NCBI RefSeq assembly: GCF_000725805.1
Contig: NZ_JOFT01000028.1
Location: forward strand, 124,001 to 188,000
Length of the DNA stretch: 64,000 nucleotides
Direction: 5' to 3'
DNA from: Streptomyces xanthophaeus
GTDB taxonomy: Bacteria > Actinomycetota > Actinomycetes > Streptomycetales > Streptomycetaceae
This document shows positions 54,939-63,927 of the stretch, one piece after another. Position 1 is the first letter of the stretch. Each line of letters begins with the position of its first letter. The notes below the pieces were generated by a model. That model was given only the letters and a program-made list of their open reading frames with translations, was not told the origin of the DNA and made no database searches. Both the position numbers and the translations under genes were made by a program.

Positions 54939-55886
54939 CTAGCGGCGCCGCATGTCCGCCACCCGGGCCCGCTCCGCCTGCTGTTCCAGCAGACCGGCGG
55001 GTGCACTGCGCAGCTGGGCCGTGGGCCCGCCCCGCCGCTGCACCGGCAGGGGTGAGTCCCGGCGCGGGCGCCGCCCCTGCATGCCGTCCACGCCGCCGGA
55101 GGCCGTCGACCCCGCCACGGTGATCTGCACGCCCTGGTCGGCCAGCGCCTGGAGCTCCGTGGCCGCGCGGTCGTCGTGCGGCGGCGGCTCGTCCGTGACC
55201 AGCCGGGTCATCACGTCGGTCGGCACGGTCTGGAACATGGTGTCGGTGCCGAGCTTCGTGTGGTCGGCCAGCACCACCACCTCGGCGGCCGCCTGCACCA
55301 GCGCCCGGTCCACGCTCGCGGACAGCATGTTGGACGTGGACAGGCCGCGCTCGGCGGTCAGTCCGCTGCCCGACAGGAAGGCCCGGGAGACCCGCAGGCC
55401 CTGGAGGGACTGCTCGGCCCCGCTGCCCACGAGGGCGTAGTTGGACCCGCGCAGGGTCCCGCCCGTCATCACGACCTCCACCCGGTTGGCGTGCGCCAGT
55501 GCCTGGGCGACGAGCAGCGAGTTGGTGACGACGGTCAGTCCGGGCACCCGTGCGAGCCGGCGGGCCAGCTCCTGGGTCGTGGTGCCCGCGCCGACGACGA
55601 CGGCCTCGCCCTCTTCGACGAGGCCGGCCGCGACATCGGCGATGGCGGTCTTCTCCGCCGTCGCGAGATGGGACTTTTGCGGAAAGCCGGACTCCCGCGT
55701 GAAACCGCCCGGCAATACCGCACCGCCGTGTCGGCGGTCGAGGAGTCCTTCTGCCTCCAGTGCCCGCACGTCCCGCCGTACGGTCACTTCGGAGGTCTGG
55801 ACGACGCGGGCGAGCTCCCGGAGCGATACCGCTCCGTTGGCCCGCACCATTTCGAGGATCAATTGGCGACGTTCTGCAGCGAACAC
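54939..55886 (-). CDS. DeoR/GlpR-family regulator
   Basis: A 315-residue sugar-phosphate-responsive repressor. The N-terminal DeoR helix-turn-helix (~6-58) has RRQLILEMVRANGAVSLREL and SEVTVRRDVRAL (shown in parts) with the diagnostic TVRRDV, and GLLDRRHGGA follows. The DeoRC sensor domain (~75-235) carries the VGAGTTTQELARRL phosphate loop and VTNSL, as well as LADHTKLG. An extra ~60-residue basic, Arg/Pro-rich tail (GRRPRRDSPLP) is unusual. The start GTG 55886 lacks a ribosome binding site. Target genes are not obvious; the nearby purine nucleoside phosphorylase and phosphosugar mutase are candidates. Confidence 0.92.
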   Translation of the reverse strand: MFAAERRQLILEMVRANGAVSLRELARVVQTSEVTVRRDVRALEAEGLLDRRHGGAVLPGGFTRESGFPQKSHLATAEKTAIADVAAGLVEEGEAVVVGAGTTTQELARRLARVPGLTVVTNSLLVAQALAHANRVEVVMTGGTLRGSNYALVGSGAEQSLQGLRVSRAFLSGSGLTAERGLSTSNMLSASVDRALVQAAAEVVVLADHTKLGTDTMFQTVPTDVMTRLVTDEPPPHDDRAATELQALADQGVQITVAGSTASGGVDGMQGRRPRRDSPLPVQRRGGPTAQLRSAPAGLLEQQAERARVADMRRR

Positions 55887-56061
55887 GAAACTGACAGTAA
55901 CCCCAACGACCGTCTGCTTTCAGCTCTTTGCGCCGGAATACCGAAGTTGTCCATAAGGCGGGGCGACTAGTGGTATACGCGGTCGGTCGACCGGGTGAAC
56001 GTTCCGCTCCGACCCGTCGCCCCGCCCCAAACCCCTTGCGGTGTGCGGCGGTTCGTGCCGA

Positions 56062-57501
56062 TTACGCCTCTCCGTCGGCCTTGCGCGCATGGAGCTGCCG
56101 TGCCACCTCGGCGATCGATCCCGACAGCGAGGGGTACACGGTGAACGCGTTTGCGATCTGCTCGACCGTCAGGTTGTTGTCGACCGCGATCGAGATGGGG
56201 TGGATGAGCTCGCTCGCACGGGGGGAAACGACCACGCCGCCGACGACGATGCCGGTGCCGGGGCGGCAGAACAGCTTCACGAAGCCGTCCCGGATGCCCT
56301 GCATCTTGGCGCGCGCGTTGCGCAGCAGCGGGAGCTTCACCACGCGGGCGTCGATCCGGCCCGCGTCCACGTCGGCCTGGGTGTAGCCGACGGTGGCGAT
56401 CTCGGGGTCGGTGAAGACGTTCGAGGAGACCGTCTTGAGGTTCAGCGGGGCCACCGCGTCACCGAGGAAGTGGTACATCGCGATGCGGCCCTGCATCGCC
56501 GCGACCGAAGCGAGCGCGAAGACGCCCGTCACGTCACCGGCCGCGTACACACCGGGAGAGGAGGTCCGCGAGACCTTGTCGGTCCAGATGTGACCGGACT
56601 CCTTGAGCCGGACCCCGGACTCCTCCAGGTTCATGTTCGCCGTGTTCGGAATGGCACCGACCGCCATCAGGCAGTGCGTGCCGGAGATGACCCGGCCGTC
56701 GGCGAGGGTGACCTCCACCCGGTCGCCGACCCGCTTGGCGGACTCGGCGCGGGCCCGCGAGATCACGTTCATGCCGCGGCGGCGGAAGACGTCCTCCAGG
56801 ACGGCCGCCGCGTCGGGGTCCTCACCGGGCAGCACCCGGTCACGGGAGGACACGAGGGTCACCCGGGAGCCGAGGGCCTGGTACGCGCCGGCGAACTCGG
56901 CGCCGGTCACACCGGAGCCGACCACGATGAGCTCCTCGGGGAGCTCGTCCAGGTCGTAGACCTGGGTCCAGTTCAGGATGCGCTCGCCGTCGGGCATCGC
57001 GTCGGGGATCTCGCGGGGGTGCCCGCCGGTCGCGATCAGCACCGCGTCGGCCGTCAGGATCTGCTCGGTGCCGTCGGCCGCCGTGACGATCACGTCCCGG
57101 GTGCCGTCGATGCCCTGGGGGCCGCCGAGCTTGCCGCGGCCGCGCACCACGCGGGCGCCGGCCCGGGTGACGGAGGCGGTGATGTCGTGCGACTGGGCGA
57201 GCGCGAGGCGCTTGACGCGCCGGTTCACCTTGCCGAGGTCCACGCCCACGACGCGCGCGGCCTGCTCGATGTGCGGGGTGTCGTCCGCGACGACGATGCC
57301 GAGCTCTTCGTAGGACGAGTCGAAGGTGGTCATCACCTCGGCGGTCGCGATAAGAGTCTTGGAGGGTACGCAGTCGGTCAGGACCGAGGCCCCGCCCAGA
57401 CCGTCGCAGTCCACGACGGTCACCTCCGCGCCGAGCTGGGCCCCTACCAGGGCCGCCTCGTACCCGCCGGGTCCGCCGCCGATGATCACGATCCGGGTCA
57501 C
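56062..57501 (-). CDS. lpdA: LpdA-type NAD(P)H-quinone dehydrogenase
   Basis: A 479-residue flavoprotein of the disulfide reductase family. FAD binding: IIGGGPGGYEAA; NAD(P) binding: VVGSGVTGAEFAGA; second FAD site: GVYAAGDVTG. The redox disulfide is broken: GGASVLTDCVPSKT has Ser39 where Cys is expected, leaving only Cys44, as in M. tuberculosis LpdA, which is a quinone reductase and not a lipoamide dehydrogenase. The C-terminal His-Glu pair of lipoamide dehydrogenases is also not seen. GTG 57501 follows GAGGCGGA. It probably protects against redox stress. Monocistronic. Confidence 0.92.
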   Translation of the reverse strand: MTRIVIIGGGPGGYEAALVGAQLGAEVTVVDCDGLGGASVLTDCVPSKTLIATAEVMTTFDSSYEELGIVVADDTPHIEQAARVVGVDLGKVNRRVKRLALAQSHDITASVTRAGARVVRGRGKLGGPQGIDGTRDVIVTAADGTEQILTADAVLIATGGHPREIPDAMPDGERILNWTQVYDLDELPEELIVVGSGVTGAEFAGAYQALGSRVTLVSSRDRVLPGEDPDAAAVLEDVFRRRGMNVISRARAESAKRVGDRVEVTLADGRVISGTHCLMAVGAIPNTANMNLEESGVRLKESGHIWTDKVSRTSSPGVYAAGDVTGVFALASVAAMQGRIAMYHFLGDAVAPLNLKTVSSNVFTDPEIATVGYTQADVDAGRIDARVVKLPLLRNARAKMQGIRDGFVKLFCRPGTGIVVGGVVVSPRASELIHPISIAVDNNLTVEQIANAFTVYPSLSGSIAEVARQLHARKADGEA

Positions 57502-57661
57502 GAAAAGTCCGCCTCACGTCTACCCGGTCGGCTGCCGCCCCGGCCGGGGGTCCGGGGGGTCTCCCCGGGGGATGCATTCCGTGCTCCATTGTCCCGCACG
57601 CATCAAGGTGCTTCGCGCCTGGTCCCGCCATCCGGGCACGCGGCCACCGCCGCCCCTCCCG

Positions 57662-57667
57662 TACTCT
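57662..57667 (+). promoter_or_regulatory. -10 element for leaderless GGCT gene
   Basis: TACTCT is followed by seven bases and the ATG at 57675 with no ribosome binding site. The -35 is not recognisable. Confidence 0.35.
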
Positions 57668-57674
57668 CGACCAC

Positions 57675-58112
57675 ATGTCGCTCTACGCCGCGTACGCCGG
57701 CAACCTCGACCCGCGGCTGATGACGCGCCGCGCTCCCCATTCGCCGCTGCGCGGCACGGGCTGGATCAACGACTGGCGGCTGACCTTCGGCGGCGAGCAG
57801 ATGGGCTGGGAGGGCGCACTGGCCACGGTCGTCGAAGCCCCCCGCCACCAGGTCTTCGTGGCCCTCTACGACATCGCTCCGCTGGACGAGGACTCGATGG
57901 ACCGCTGGGAGGGCGTCGGGCTCGACATCTACCGCCGGATGCGGGTGCGCGTGCACACGCTGGACGGCGAGGAGGCGGCCTGGGTGTACGTCCTGAACGG
58001 CTACGAGGGCGGGCTGCCCTCGGCCCGCTACCTGGGGGAGATCGCAGACGCCGCGGAATCCGCCGGCGCCCCGCACGACTACGTGATGGAGATCCGCAAG
58101 CGTCCCTGCTGA
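57675..58112 (+). CDS. Gamma-glutamylcyclotransferase-fold protein
   Basis: A 145-residue protein of the GGCT/AIG2 fold. YAAYAGNLDPRLM is the conserved substrate loop (YxSNL-like, here YAGNL), and VFVALYDIAPLDEDSMDRWEG carries the later acidic residue pattern (given as YDIAPLDEDSMDRW). It would form 5-oxoproline from a gamma-glutamyl substrate. Because actinobacteria use mycothiol and not glutathione, the true substrate is open. The start seems to be leaderless. It is alone between lpdA and the phosphorylase gene. Confidence 0.85.
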   Translation: MSLYAAYAGNLDPRLMTRRAPHSPLRGTGWINDWRLTFGGEQMGWEGALATVVEAPRHQVFVALYDIAPLDEDSMDRWEGVGLDIYRRMRVRVHTLDGEEAAWVYVLNGYEGGLPSARYLGEIADAAESAGAPHDYVMEIRKRPC

Positions 58113-58235
58113 CCGGGCGCACCCCGCAGGTCCCCGGGCCCCGCACGGCACGGCGGGGACGATTCGGCGGAAACGACAAGGCAACGATCCGAACACCGTG
58201 AGCTGTGCCATCTACGCGCGTAGGGATTGAGCGGT

Positions 58236-58241
58236 TACGCT
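58236..58241 (+). promoter_or_regulatory. -10 element for leaderless punA
   Basis: TACGCT is followed by seven bases and the GTG at 58249, again without a ribosome binding site. The -35 is weak. Confidence 0.4.
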
Positions 58242-58248
58242 CGTCCGC

Positions 58249-59055
58249 GTGAACGCATCTGTTACCGATCCCCACGCTGCCGCAGACGCCGCCGCCGCGC
58301 GTCTGCGTGAGCTCACCGGCGCCGAGACCCACGACGTCGCCCTCGTCATGGGCTCCGGCTGGGCCCCCGCTGCGGAGGCGCTCGGCGCCCCCGAGGCCGA
58401 GTTCCCGGTCACCGAGCTGCCCGGCTTCCCGCCCCCCGCCGTCGAGGGCCACGGCGGCAAGATCCGCTCGTACAAGATCGGCGACAAGCGCGCGCTGCTC
58501 TTCCTCGGCCGGACCCACTACTACGAGGGCCGCGGCGTCGCCGCCGTCGCCCACGGCGTGCGCACCGCCGTCGCCGCCGGCTGCAAGACCGTCGTCCTGA
58601 CCAACGGCTGCGGGGGCCTGCGCGAGGGCATGAAGCCCGGCCAGCCGGTCCTGATCAGCGACCACCTCAACCTGACGGCCACCTCGCCGATCATCGGCGC
58701 GAACTTCGTGGACCTCACCGACCTGTACTCGCCGCGGCTGCGCGCGATGTGCAAGGAGATCGACGAGACCCTCGAAGAGGGCGTCTACGTGCAGTTCCCC
58801 GGGCCGCACTACGAGACCCCGGCCGAGATCAACATGATCCGCGTGATGGGCGCCGACCTGGTCGGCATGTCCACCGTGCTGGAGGCCATCGCCGCCCGTG
58901 AGGCCGGCGCCGAGGTGCTCGGCATCTCCCTGGTCACCAACCTGGCGGCGGGCATCTCCGGCGAGCCGCTGAACCACGAAGAGGTGCTCCAGGCCGGCCG
59001 TGACTCGGCCGCGCGCATGGGCAAGCTGCTGACCCAGGTCCTCGCCCGCATCTGA
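58249..59055 (+). CDS. Purine-nucleoside phosphorylase
   Basis: Splits inosine and guanosine with phosphate to base plus ribose 1-phosphate. The 268-residue trimeric type is shown by MGSGW (phosphate loop), the RTHYYEG and TNGCGGL motifs, [10 protein letters not shown] and [11 protein letters not shown], and the base-binding Asn/Glu in VTNLAAGI. The next gene, a phosphopentomutase-like phosphosugar mutase, would convert the ribose 1-phosphate, which makes this a salvage operon. It starts as a likely leaderless GTG at 58249. Confidence 0.95.
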   Translation: MNASVTDPHAAADAAAARLRELTGAETHDVALVMGSGWAPAAEALGAPEAEFPVTELPGFPPPAVEGHGGKIRSYKIGDKRALLFLGRTHYYEGRGVAAVAHGVRTAVAAGCKTVVLTNGCGGLREGMKPGQPVLISDHLNLTATSPIIGANFVDLTDLYSPRLRAMCKEIDETLEEGVYVQFPGPHYETPAEINMIRVMGADLVGMSTVLEAIAAREAGAEVLGISLVTNLAAGISGEPLNHEEVLQAGRDSAARMGKLLTQVLARI

Positions 59056-59090
59056 GGCACCGGGCCCGTACGAGAGGTAAGGCGGAAGTA

Positions 59091-60746
59091 GTGCAGGAAC
59101 AGGACGACCTGATCACCCGGGCGCAGGCCTGGCTGGCCGAGGACCCGGACCCCGAGACCGCGGCGGAGCTCGCGGAGCTCATCGAGTCGGGCGACACCGC
59201 CGCGCTCGCGGACCGCTTCTCCGGCACGCTCCAGTTCGGCACCGCCGGGCTGCGCGGCGAGATCGGTGCGGGCCCGATGCGGATGAACCGCAGCGTGGTC
59301 ATCCGGGCCGCGGCGGGCCTCGCGGCCTACCTCAAGGCCCAGGGCCACGCCGGCGGCCTGGTCGTCGTCGGCTACGACGCGCGCTACAAGTCGGCCGACT
59401 TCGCCCGCGACACCGCGGCCGTGATGACCGGCGCCGGGCTGCGCGCGGCCGTCCTGCCCCGTCCGCTGCCGACGCCCGTCCTGGCGTACGCCATAAGGCA
59501 CCTGGGCGCCGTCGCCGGCGTCGAGGTGACCGCGAGCCACAACCCTCCCCGGGACAACGGCTACAAGGTCTACCTCGGCGACGGCTCGCAGATCGTCTCC
59601 CCGGCGGACACCGAGATCGCCGCGGAGATCGCCCGCGTGGAGACCCTCGCCTCGGTCCCGCGCCCGGAGTCGGGCTGGGAGCAGCTCGGCGACGAGGTCC
59701 TGGAGGCCTACCTGGCGCGTACGGACTCCGTCCTGACCCCCGGGTCCCCCCGGGGCGTGCGGACCGTCTACACGGCCATGCACGGCGTCGGCAAGGACGT
59801 CGTGATGGCGGCCTTCGCCCGGCACGGCTTCCCGGAGCCGGTCCTGGTCGCCGAGCAGGCCGAGCCGGACCCCGCCTTCCCGACCGTGGCCTTCCCCAAC
59901 CCGGAGGAGCCGGGCGCGATGGACCTGTCCTTCGCGAAGGCCGCCGAGACCGCCCCGGACATCGTGATCGCGAACGACCCGGACGCCGACCGCTGCGCGG
60001 TGGCCGTCCCGGACGACGCCTCTGCGGCCGGCTGGCGGATGCTGCGCGGCGACGAGGTCGGCGCGCTGCTGGCGGCCCACCTCGTGCACAAGGGGGCGCA
60101 GGGCGTCTTCGCGGAGTCCATCGTCTCCTCCAGCCTCCTGGGCCGGATCGCGGAGGCCGCGGGCGTCGGCTACGAGGAGACCCTGACGGGCTTCAAGTGG
60201 ATCGCCCGCGTCGAAGGCCTGCGCTACGGCTACGAGGAGGCGCTCGGCTACTGCGTGGACCCCGAGGGCGTCCGCGACAAGGACGGCGTCACGGCCGCCC
60301 TGCTGGTGGCGGAGCTGGCCTCGGAGCTCAAGGAGCAGGGCCGCACCCTGACCGACCTGCTGGACGACCTGGCGATGGCCCACGGCCTGCACGCCACCGA
60401 CCAGCTGTCGGTCCGCGTCTCGGACCTGTCGGTCATCGCCTCGGCGATGGCGGCGCTGCGCGCGCAGCCCCCGGCCTCGCTGGCCGGCCTGCGGGTCGTC
60501 TCGGCGGAGGACCTGACGCGGGGCACGGAATCCCTTCCGCCCACGGACGGCCTGCGCTACTACCTGGACGGCGACTACAAGGCCCGCGTGATCGTCCGCC
60601 CGTCGGGCACGGAGCCGAAGCTGAAGTGCTACCTGGAGGTCGTGGTCCCGGTGGCCGAGGCCTGCGACCTGGCCCCGGCCCGCACCCGCGGCCAGGAGAT
60701 CCTGGACGCGATCAAGAAGGACCTGGCGGTGGCAGCAGGCATCTAG
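59091..60746 (+). CDS. Phosphosugar mutase (alpha-D-phosphohexomutase)
   Basis: A 551-residue enzyme of the phosphoglucomutase/phosphomannomutase superfamily. The phosphoserine is Ser149 in TASHNPPRDNG; the metal loop is NDPDADRCAV; the sugar loop GDEVGALLAAHL; the phosphate-binding RPSGTEPKLK is near the end. The length and the opening LQFGTAGLRG are those of the phosphoglucomutase-2/phosphopentomutase subgroup, which fits its place after purine nucleoside phosphorylase, 35 bases apart. It would turn ribose 1-phosphate to ribose 5-phosphate. GTG start with AAGGCGG. Confidence 0.93.
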   Translation: MQEQDDLITRAQAWLAEDPDPETAAELAELIESGDTAALADRFSGTLQFGTAGLRGEIGAGPMRMNRSVVIRAAAGLAAYLKAQGHAGGLVVVGYDARYKSADFARDTAAVMTGAGLRAAVLPRPLPTPVLAYAIRHLGAVAGVEVTASHNPPRDNGYKVYLGDGSQIVSPADTEIAAEIARVETLASVPRPESGWEQLGDEVLEAYLARTDSVLTPGSPRGVRTVYTAMHGVGKDVVMAAFARHGFPEPVLVAEQAEPDPAFPTVAFPNPEEPGAMDLSFAKAAETAPDIVIANDPDADRCAVAVPDDASAAGWRMLRGDEVGALLAAHLVHKGAQGVFAESIVSSSLLGRIAEAAGVGYEETLTGFKWIARVEGLRYGYEEALGYCVDPEGVRDKDGVTAALLVAELASELKEQGRTLTDLLDDLAMAHGLHATDQLSVRVSDLSVIASAMAALRAQPPASLAGLRVVSAEDLTRGTESLPPTDGLRYYLDGDYKARVIVRPSGTEPKLKCYLEVVVPVAEACDLAPARTRGQEILDAIKKDLAVAAGI

Positions 60747-60760
60747 CCGCCCCCGCCACC

Positions 60761-60802
60761 CCCACGGCCCCCCGAGCCCCGTCCGGCCCGGGGGGCCGTG
60801 GG
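60761..60802 (+). terminator. Hairpin terminator after the salvage operon
   Basis: cccacggcccccc (60761-60773) pairs perfectly with 60790-60802. The 16-base loop is itself GC-rich. It lies 14 bases after the mutase stop. Confidence 0.65.
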
Positions 60803-60975
60803 CTGTCCAGGCGGTCCAAGTGGCGGGCGGTGGACCCGTACCGGCCGGCGCCGCGGGACACCGGTCCCGCGGCCCCTGTACGGGCACGGGCGACGCCCCG
60901 GGCGACCCCCGGCGGACGGAGTCCGCCGCAGCGGCGCGAGCCGGGGAGGGCCGCCCGGGCCGAGCCGTGAGCGCG

Positions 60976-61608
60976 TCAGGAAGGCGTCGGGCGGACGATT
61001 TCGCCCAGGGTCGGGACCGATTCCGGGCGGGAGCGCACCGCGTCCGTGCATTCCCAGGCACGCGGCGGATCCGCGTCCGGCCCGCCCAGGACCACCGGTC
61101 CCGGGCCCGCCGACACCGCTTCGCTGCCCGCCAGCGTGCACACGAGCTGCGAGAGCGCGACCGGCGACAGGTCCTCCGGCTTGCGGCTCAGACGCACCGT
61201 GCCCGCCGGGTCCCCCGTCCTCGGCTGGCCCGACGTCAGCCCGGCCGGGACCCCGGTCGTGAAACCGGCGTCCCGCTCCTCCGCGGACGGGGTCCGCTCC
61301 AGCTCCTCCAGCAGTGCCTGCGCGACGAGCGCCACGGGATCCTTCACGGCCCTCTTCTCGGGCACCGGGACCACCCGTTCCACGCCCACCAGCTGCGATC
61401 CGCAGACCAGTTCCACCGTGGCCCGGAAACCCTGCACCGCGCCCTGCCCGGACGGCTGCGCCGGGGTGTCGCAGGACACCCGGGACGGGGCCGCGCCCAC
61501 GTCCACGGGGACCGTCGTCGCCCTGATCCCGCAGCCCGGCAGGACGCCCAGGGCGACCAGCCCGAGGAGGCCCACCGCCACCGCCCGCACCCTACGTATC
61601 CTCGCCAC
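60976..61608 (-). CDS. AfsQ-associated lipoprotein
   Basis: A 210-residue lipoprotein. The signal peptide (RRVRAVAVGLLGLVALGV) ends in the lipobox LPGC with Cys26 modified. The mature part has three more Cys, in VSCDTP, ELVCGSQ and QLVCTLA, and a fourth in WECTDA, so two external disulfides are likely. It begins inside the last 17 bases of afsQ2, so it is the third gene of the afsQ operon, the same position as in S. coelicolor. It may modulate the AfsQ2 sensor, as CseA does for CseC, which is inference. Confidence 0.88.
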   Translation of the reverse strand: MARIRRVRAVAVGLLGLVALGVLPGCGIRATTVPVDVGAAPSRVSCDTPAQPSGQGAVQGFRATVELVCGSQLVGVERVVPVPEKRAVKDPVALVAQALLEELERTPSAEERDAGFTTGVPAGLTSGQPRTGDPAGTVRLSRKPEDLSPVALSQLVCTLAGSEAVSAGPGPVVLGGPDADPPRAWECTDAVRSRPESVPTLGEIVRPTPS

Positions 61609-63079
61609 CGGCGATCACCTTCCCCACGTCCACCGGCAGCCGCAGCGTGAACAGCGCACCGCCCCCCGCCCCGTTGGCGGCGGTGATGTCACCGCCGTGG
61701 ATGTGTGCGTTCTCCACGGCGATCGACAGGCCCAGCCCGCTCCCGTCCGACTTCGGCCGGGAGGCGCTGGCCTTGTAGAACCGGTCGAAGACGTGCGGCA
61801 GGACCTCCTCGGGGATGCCCGGCCCGTTGTCCTGGACCGCGATCACCAGCCACTCGTCCTGCACGACCACCGAGACCCGCACCGGCGAACCGCCGTGCTT
61901 GAGCGCGTTGCCGATCAGGTTGGCCAGGATCACGTCGAGGCGGCGCGGGTCGAGCCGCGCCACGATGCCCCGTTCGGCATCGAGTTCCACGGCGTCCAGC
62001 CAGGCCCGCGCGTCGATGCAGGCGGTGACCTGGTCGGCGACGTCCACGTCGTCGAGCACCAGCCGGGCCGTTCCCGCGTCGAAGCGGGTGACCTCCATCA
62101 GGTTCTCGACGAGGTCGTTGAGCCGCCGGGTCTCGCTCACCACGAGCGCGACCGCCGGGGCGATCATCGGGTCGAGGTCGTCGACCTCCTCCTCCAGCAC
62201 CTCGGCCACCGCCGTCAGCGCCGTCAGCGGGGTCCGCAGTTCGTGCGACATGTCCGCGACGAAGCGCCGGCTGGACTCCTCCCGCGCGCTCATGTCGGCG
62301 ACCTTCTTCTCCAGCGCCTCGGCCGTCTTGTTGAAGGTGTGCGACAGATCGGCGAGTTCGTCGGTCCCCGACACGTCGAGCCGGTGGTCCAGCTCGCCCT
62401 CGCCGAGCCGCCGCGCCGCATCGCCCAGCCGCTGCACGGGCTTGAGCACGGTACGGGCCGCGGCCTGCGCCAGCAGCGCGGAGCCGAGCAGCGCCAGACC
62501 CGTCGCGATGGTCAGCGACCAGCCCAGCGCGTTGAGGTCGTCCCGCTCCTGCGCGAGCGACTTGTACATGTAGCCGGTCGGCCCGCCGCCCACGATCCGC
62601 GTCCCGCCGACCAGGTACGGATTGCCCTGCGGCTTCGTCCGCTGCCAGTACATGTGGTACTCGGAGTCGTTGGCCGAGGTCATCTTCTGCTGGTCGTCCA
62701 CCGCGTGCTGGAGGGACTTGGGCACGTCGGCCAGCCCGAAGGAATCGGGTCCCGCCGCCCCGAACACCTGACGGCGGTCCTTGTCCTCGTGCACCAGCAG
62801 CACGCTGTAGCCGGGGCTGCTGCCCGCCATCAGTTCGGCGGTGCGCTGCATCTCCTCCGGGGTCGGGTCCGCGGGCAGTGCGGCGGCCCGGTTCTGCATC
62901 TCCTGCCGGAAGTCGCCGAGGGCGGCCTCCTGGACGCGGGTGAGGACCGCCTCCCGGTTGAGCCAGTACGCGATCCCGGAGGCCGAGACCGCGGCCGTCA
63001 GCGCGACCAGTGCGAACACCACGAGGAGGCGCAGCCGCAGGCTGGTCCAGCGCCGGCCCGAGAGCAGCGCCCGGATCAC
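61592..63079 (-). CDS. afsQ2: Sensor histidine kinase AfsQ2
   Basis: A 495-residue membrane kinase. Two helices (~14-38 and ~187-208) flank an external domain of ~145 residues with GYMYKSLAQ near its end. HAMP follows, then the dimer helix with the phosphorylated His279 in MSHELRTPL, the N box NALKHG, and G boxes DNGPGIP and GSGLGLSI. The GTG start overlaps the afsQ1 stop by four bases (GTGA). It senses an unknown envelope or nitrogen-linked signal and phosphorylates AfsQ1. All catalytic parts are intact. Confidence 0.95.
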   Translation of the reverse strand: MIRALLSGRRWTSLRLRLLVVFALVALTAAVSASGIAYWLNREAVLTRVQEAALGDFRQEMQNRAAALPADPTPEEMQRTAELMAGSSPGYSVLLVHEDKDRRQVFGAAGPDSFGLADVPKSLQHAVDDQQKMTSANDSEYHMYWQRTKPQGNPYLVGGTRIVGGGPTGYMYKSLAQERDDLNALGWSLTIATGLALLGSALLAQAAARTVLKPVQRLGDAARRLGEGELDHRLDVSGTDELADLSHTFNKTAEALEKKVADMSAREESSRRFVADMSHELRTPLTALTAVAEVLEEEVDDLDPMIAPAVALVVSETRRLNDLVENLMEVTRFDAGTARLVLDDVDVADQVTACIDARAWLDAVELDAERGIVARLDPRRLDVILANLIGNALKHGGSPVRVSVVVQDEWLVIAVQDNGPGIPEEVLPHVFDRFYKASASRPKSDGSGLGLSIAVENAHIHGGDITAANGAGGGALFTLRLPVDVGKVIAGGEDT

Positions 63080-63753
63080 TGCGGGGAGTCCAGGCGGTAA
63101 CCGACGCCCCGGACGGTGCGGATCAGGGTGGGTGAGGACGGCACGTCCTCGACCTTGGCGCGCAGCCGCTGCACGCAGGCGTCGACGAGCCGGGAGTCGC
63201 CGAGGTAGTCGTGCTCCCAGACGAGGCGGAGCAGCTGCTGACGGGACAGGGCCTGGCCGGGCCGCCGGCTCAGTTCCAGCAGCAGGCGCAGCTCGGTCGG
63301 GGTGAGCTGGAGGTCCTCCCCGTTCTTCGTCACCGTCATCGCCGCCCGGTCGATGACCAGGGACCCGAAGCTCGCGGAGTCGCTGGACTCCCGCTCGCCA
63401 CGGCGCAGCACGGCCCGGATGCGGGCGTCGAGGACCCGGCCCTGGACGGGCTTGACCACGTAGTCGTCGGCGCCGGACTCCAGACCGACGACCACGTCGA
63501 TGTCGTCGCTGCGCGCGGTGAGCAGGATGATCGGCAGCTGGTCGGTGCGGCGGATCCGCCGGCACACCTCGAAGCCGTCGATCCCGGGCAGCATGACGTC
63601 CAGCACGATCAGGTCCGGCCGCTGCTCGCGCAGCAGTTTCAGGCCGTCCTCGCCCGTCGCCGCGGTGGCCACTCGGTGGCCCTGGCGTGACAGGGAGAGT
63701 TCGAGGGCCGTGCGGATGGCGTCGTCGTCCTCGATCAGCAACAGGAAAGGCAC
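63076..63753 (-). CDS. afsQ1: Response regulator AfsQ1
   Basis: An OmpR-type regulator of 225 residues from GTG 63753, equal to the S. coelicolor protein as I recall it. The receiver has EDD at 9-11, the phosphorylation site Asp52 in LDVMLPG, and Lys in VVKPVQG. The winged-helix output domain has LTPTELRLLLEL and VDACVQRLR. In S. coelicolor, AfsQ1 controls antibiotic production and nitrogen and carbon metabolism on glutamate medium. A matching site lies 71 bases upstream of its start, in front of sigQ as well. Confidence 0.96.
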   Translation of the reverse strand: MPFLLLIEDDDAIRTALELSLSRQGHRVATAATGEDGLKLLREQRPDLIVLDVMLPGIDGFEVCRRIRRTDQLPIILLTARSDDIDVVVGLESGADDYVVKPVQGRVLDARIRAVLRRGERESSDSASFGSLVIDRAAMTVTKNGEDLQLTPTELRLLLELSRRPGQALSRQQLLRLVWEHDYLGDSRLVDACVQRLRAKVEDVPSSPTLIRTVRGVGYRLDSPQ

Positions 63754-63823
63754 GGGCTCATTCTGTCCCATCCCCCGTTCGGACTTCGACCTCCTGGCGG
63801 CGGGGATCCGGCAGGGGTTCGCT

Positions 63824-63839
63824 GTGACAGGCCTGTGAC
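63824..63839. promoter_or_regulatory. AfsQ1 binding box
   Basis: GTGAC-N6-GTGAC at 63824-63839 fits the published AfsQ1 consensus GTnAC-n6-GTnAC exactly. It lies between divergent afsQ1 and sigQ and should serve autoregulation and sigQ activation. Confidence 0.85.
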
Positions 63840-63927
63840 AGTCGGCGGACACCCCGGTTATGTCGGGGGGGCAGGCTTCTGTCAACGCACAACGGACCGA
63901 AGCAGACTCCACGACGGGGGGCGCGAG

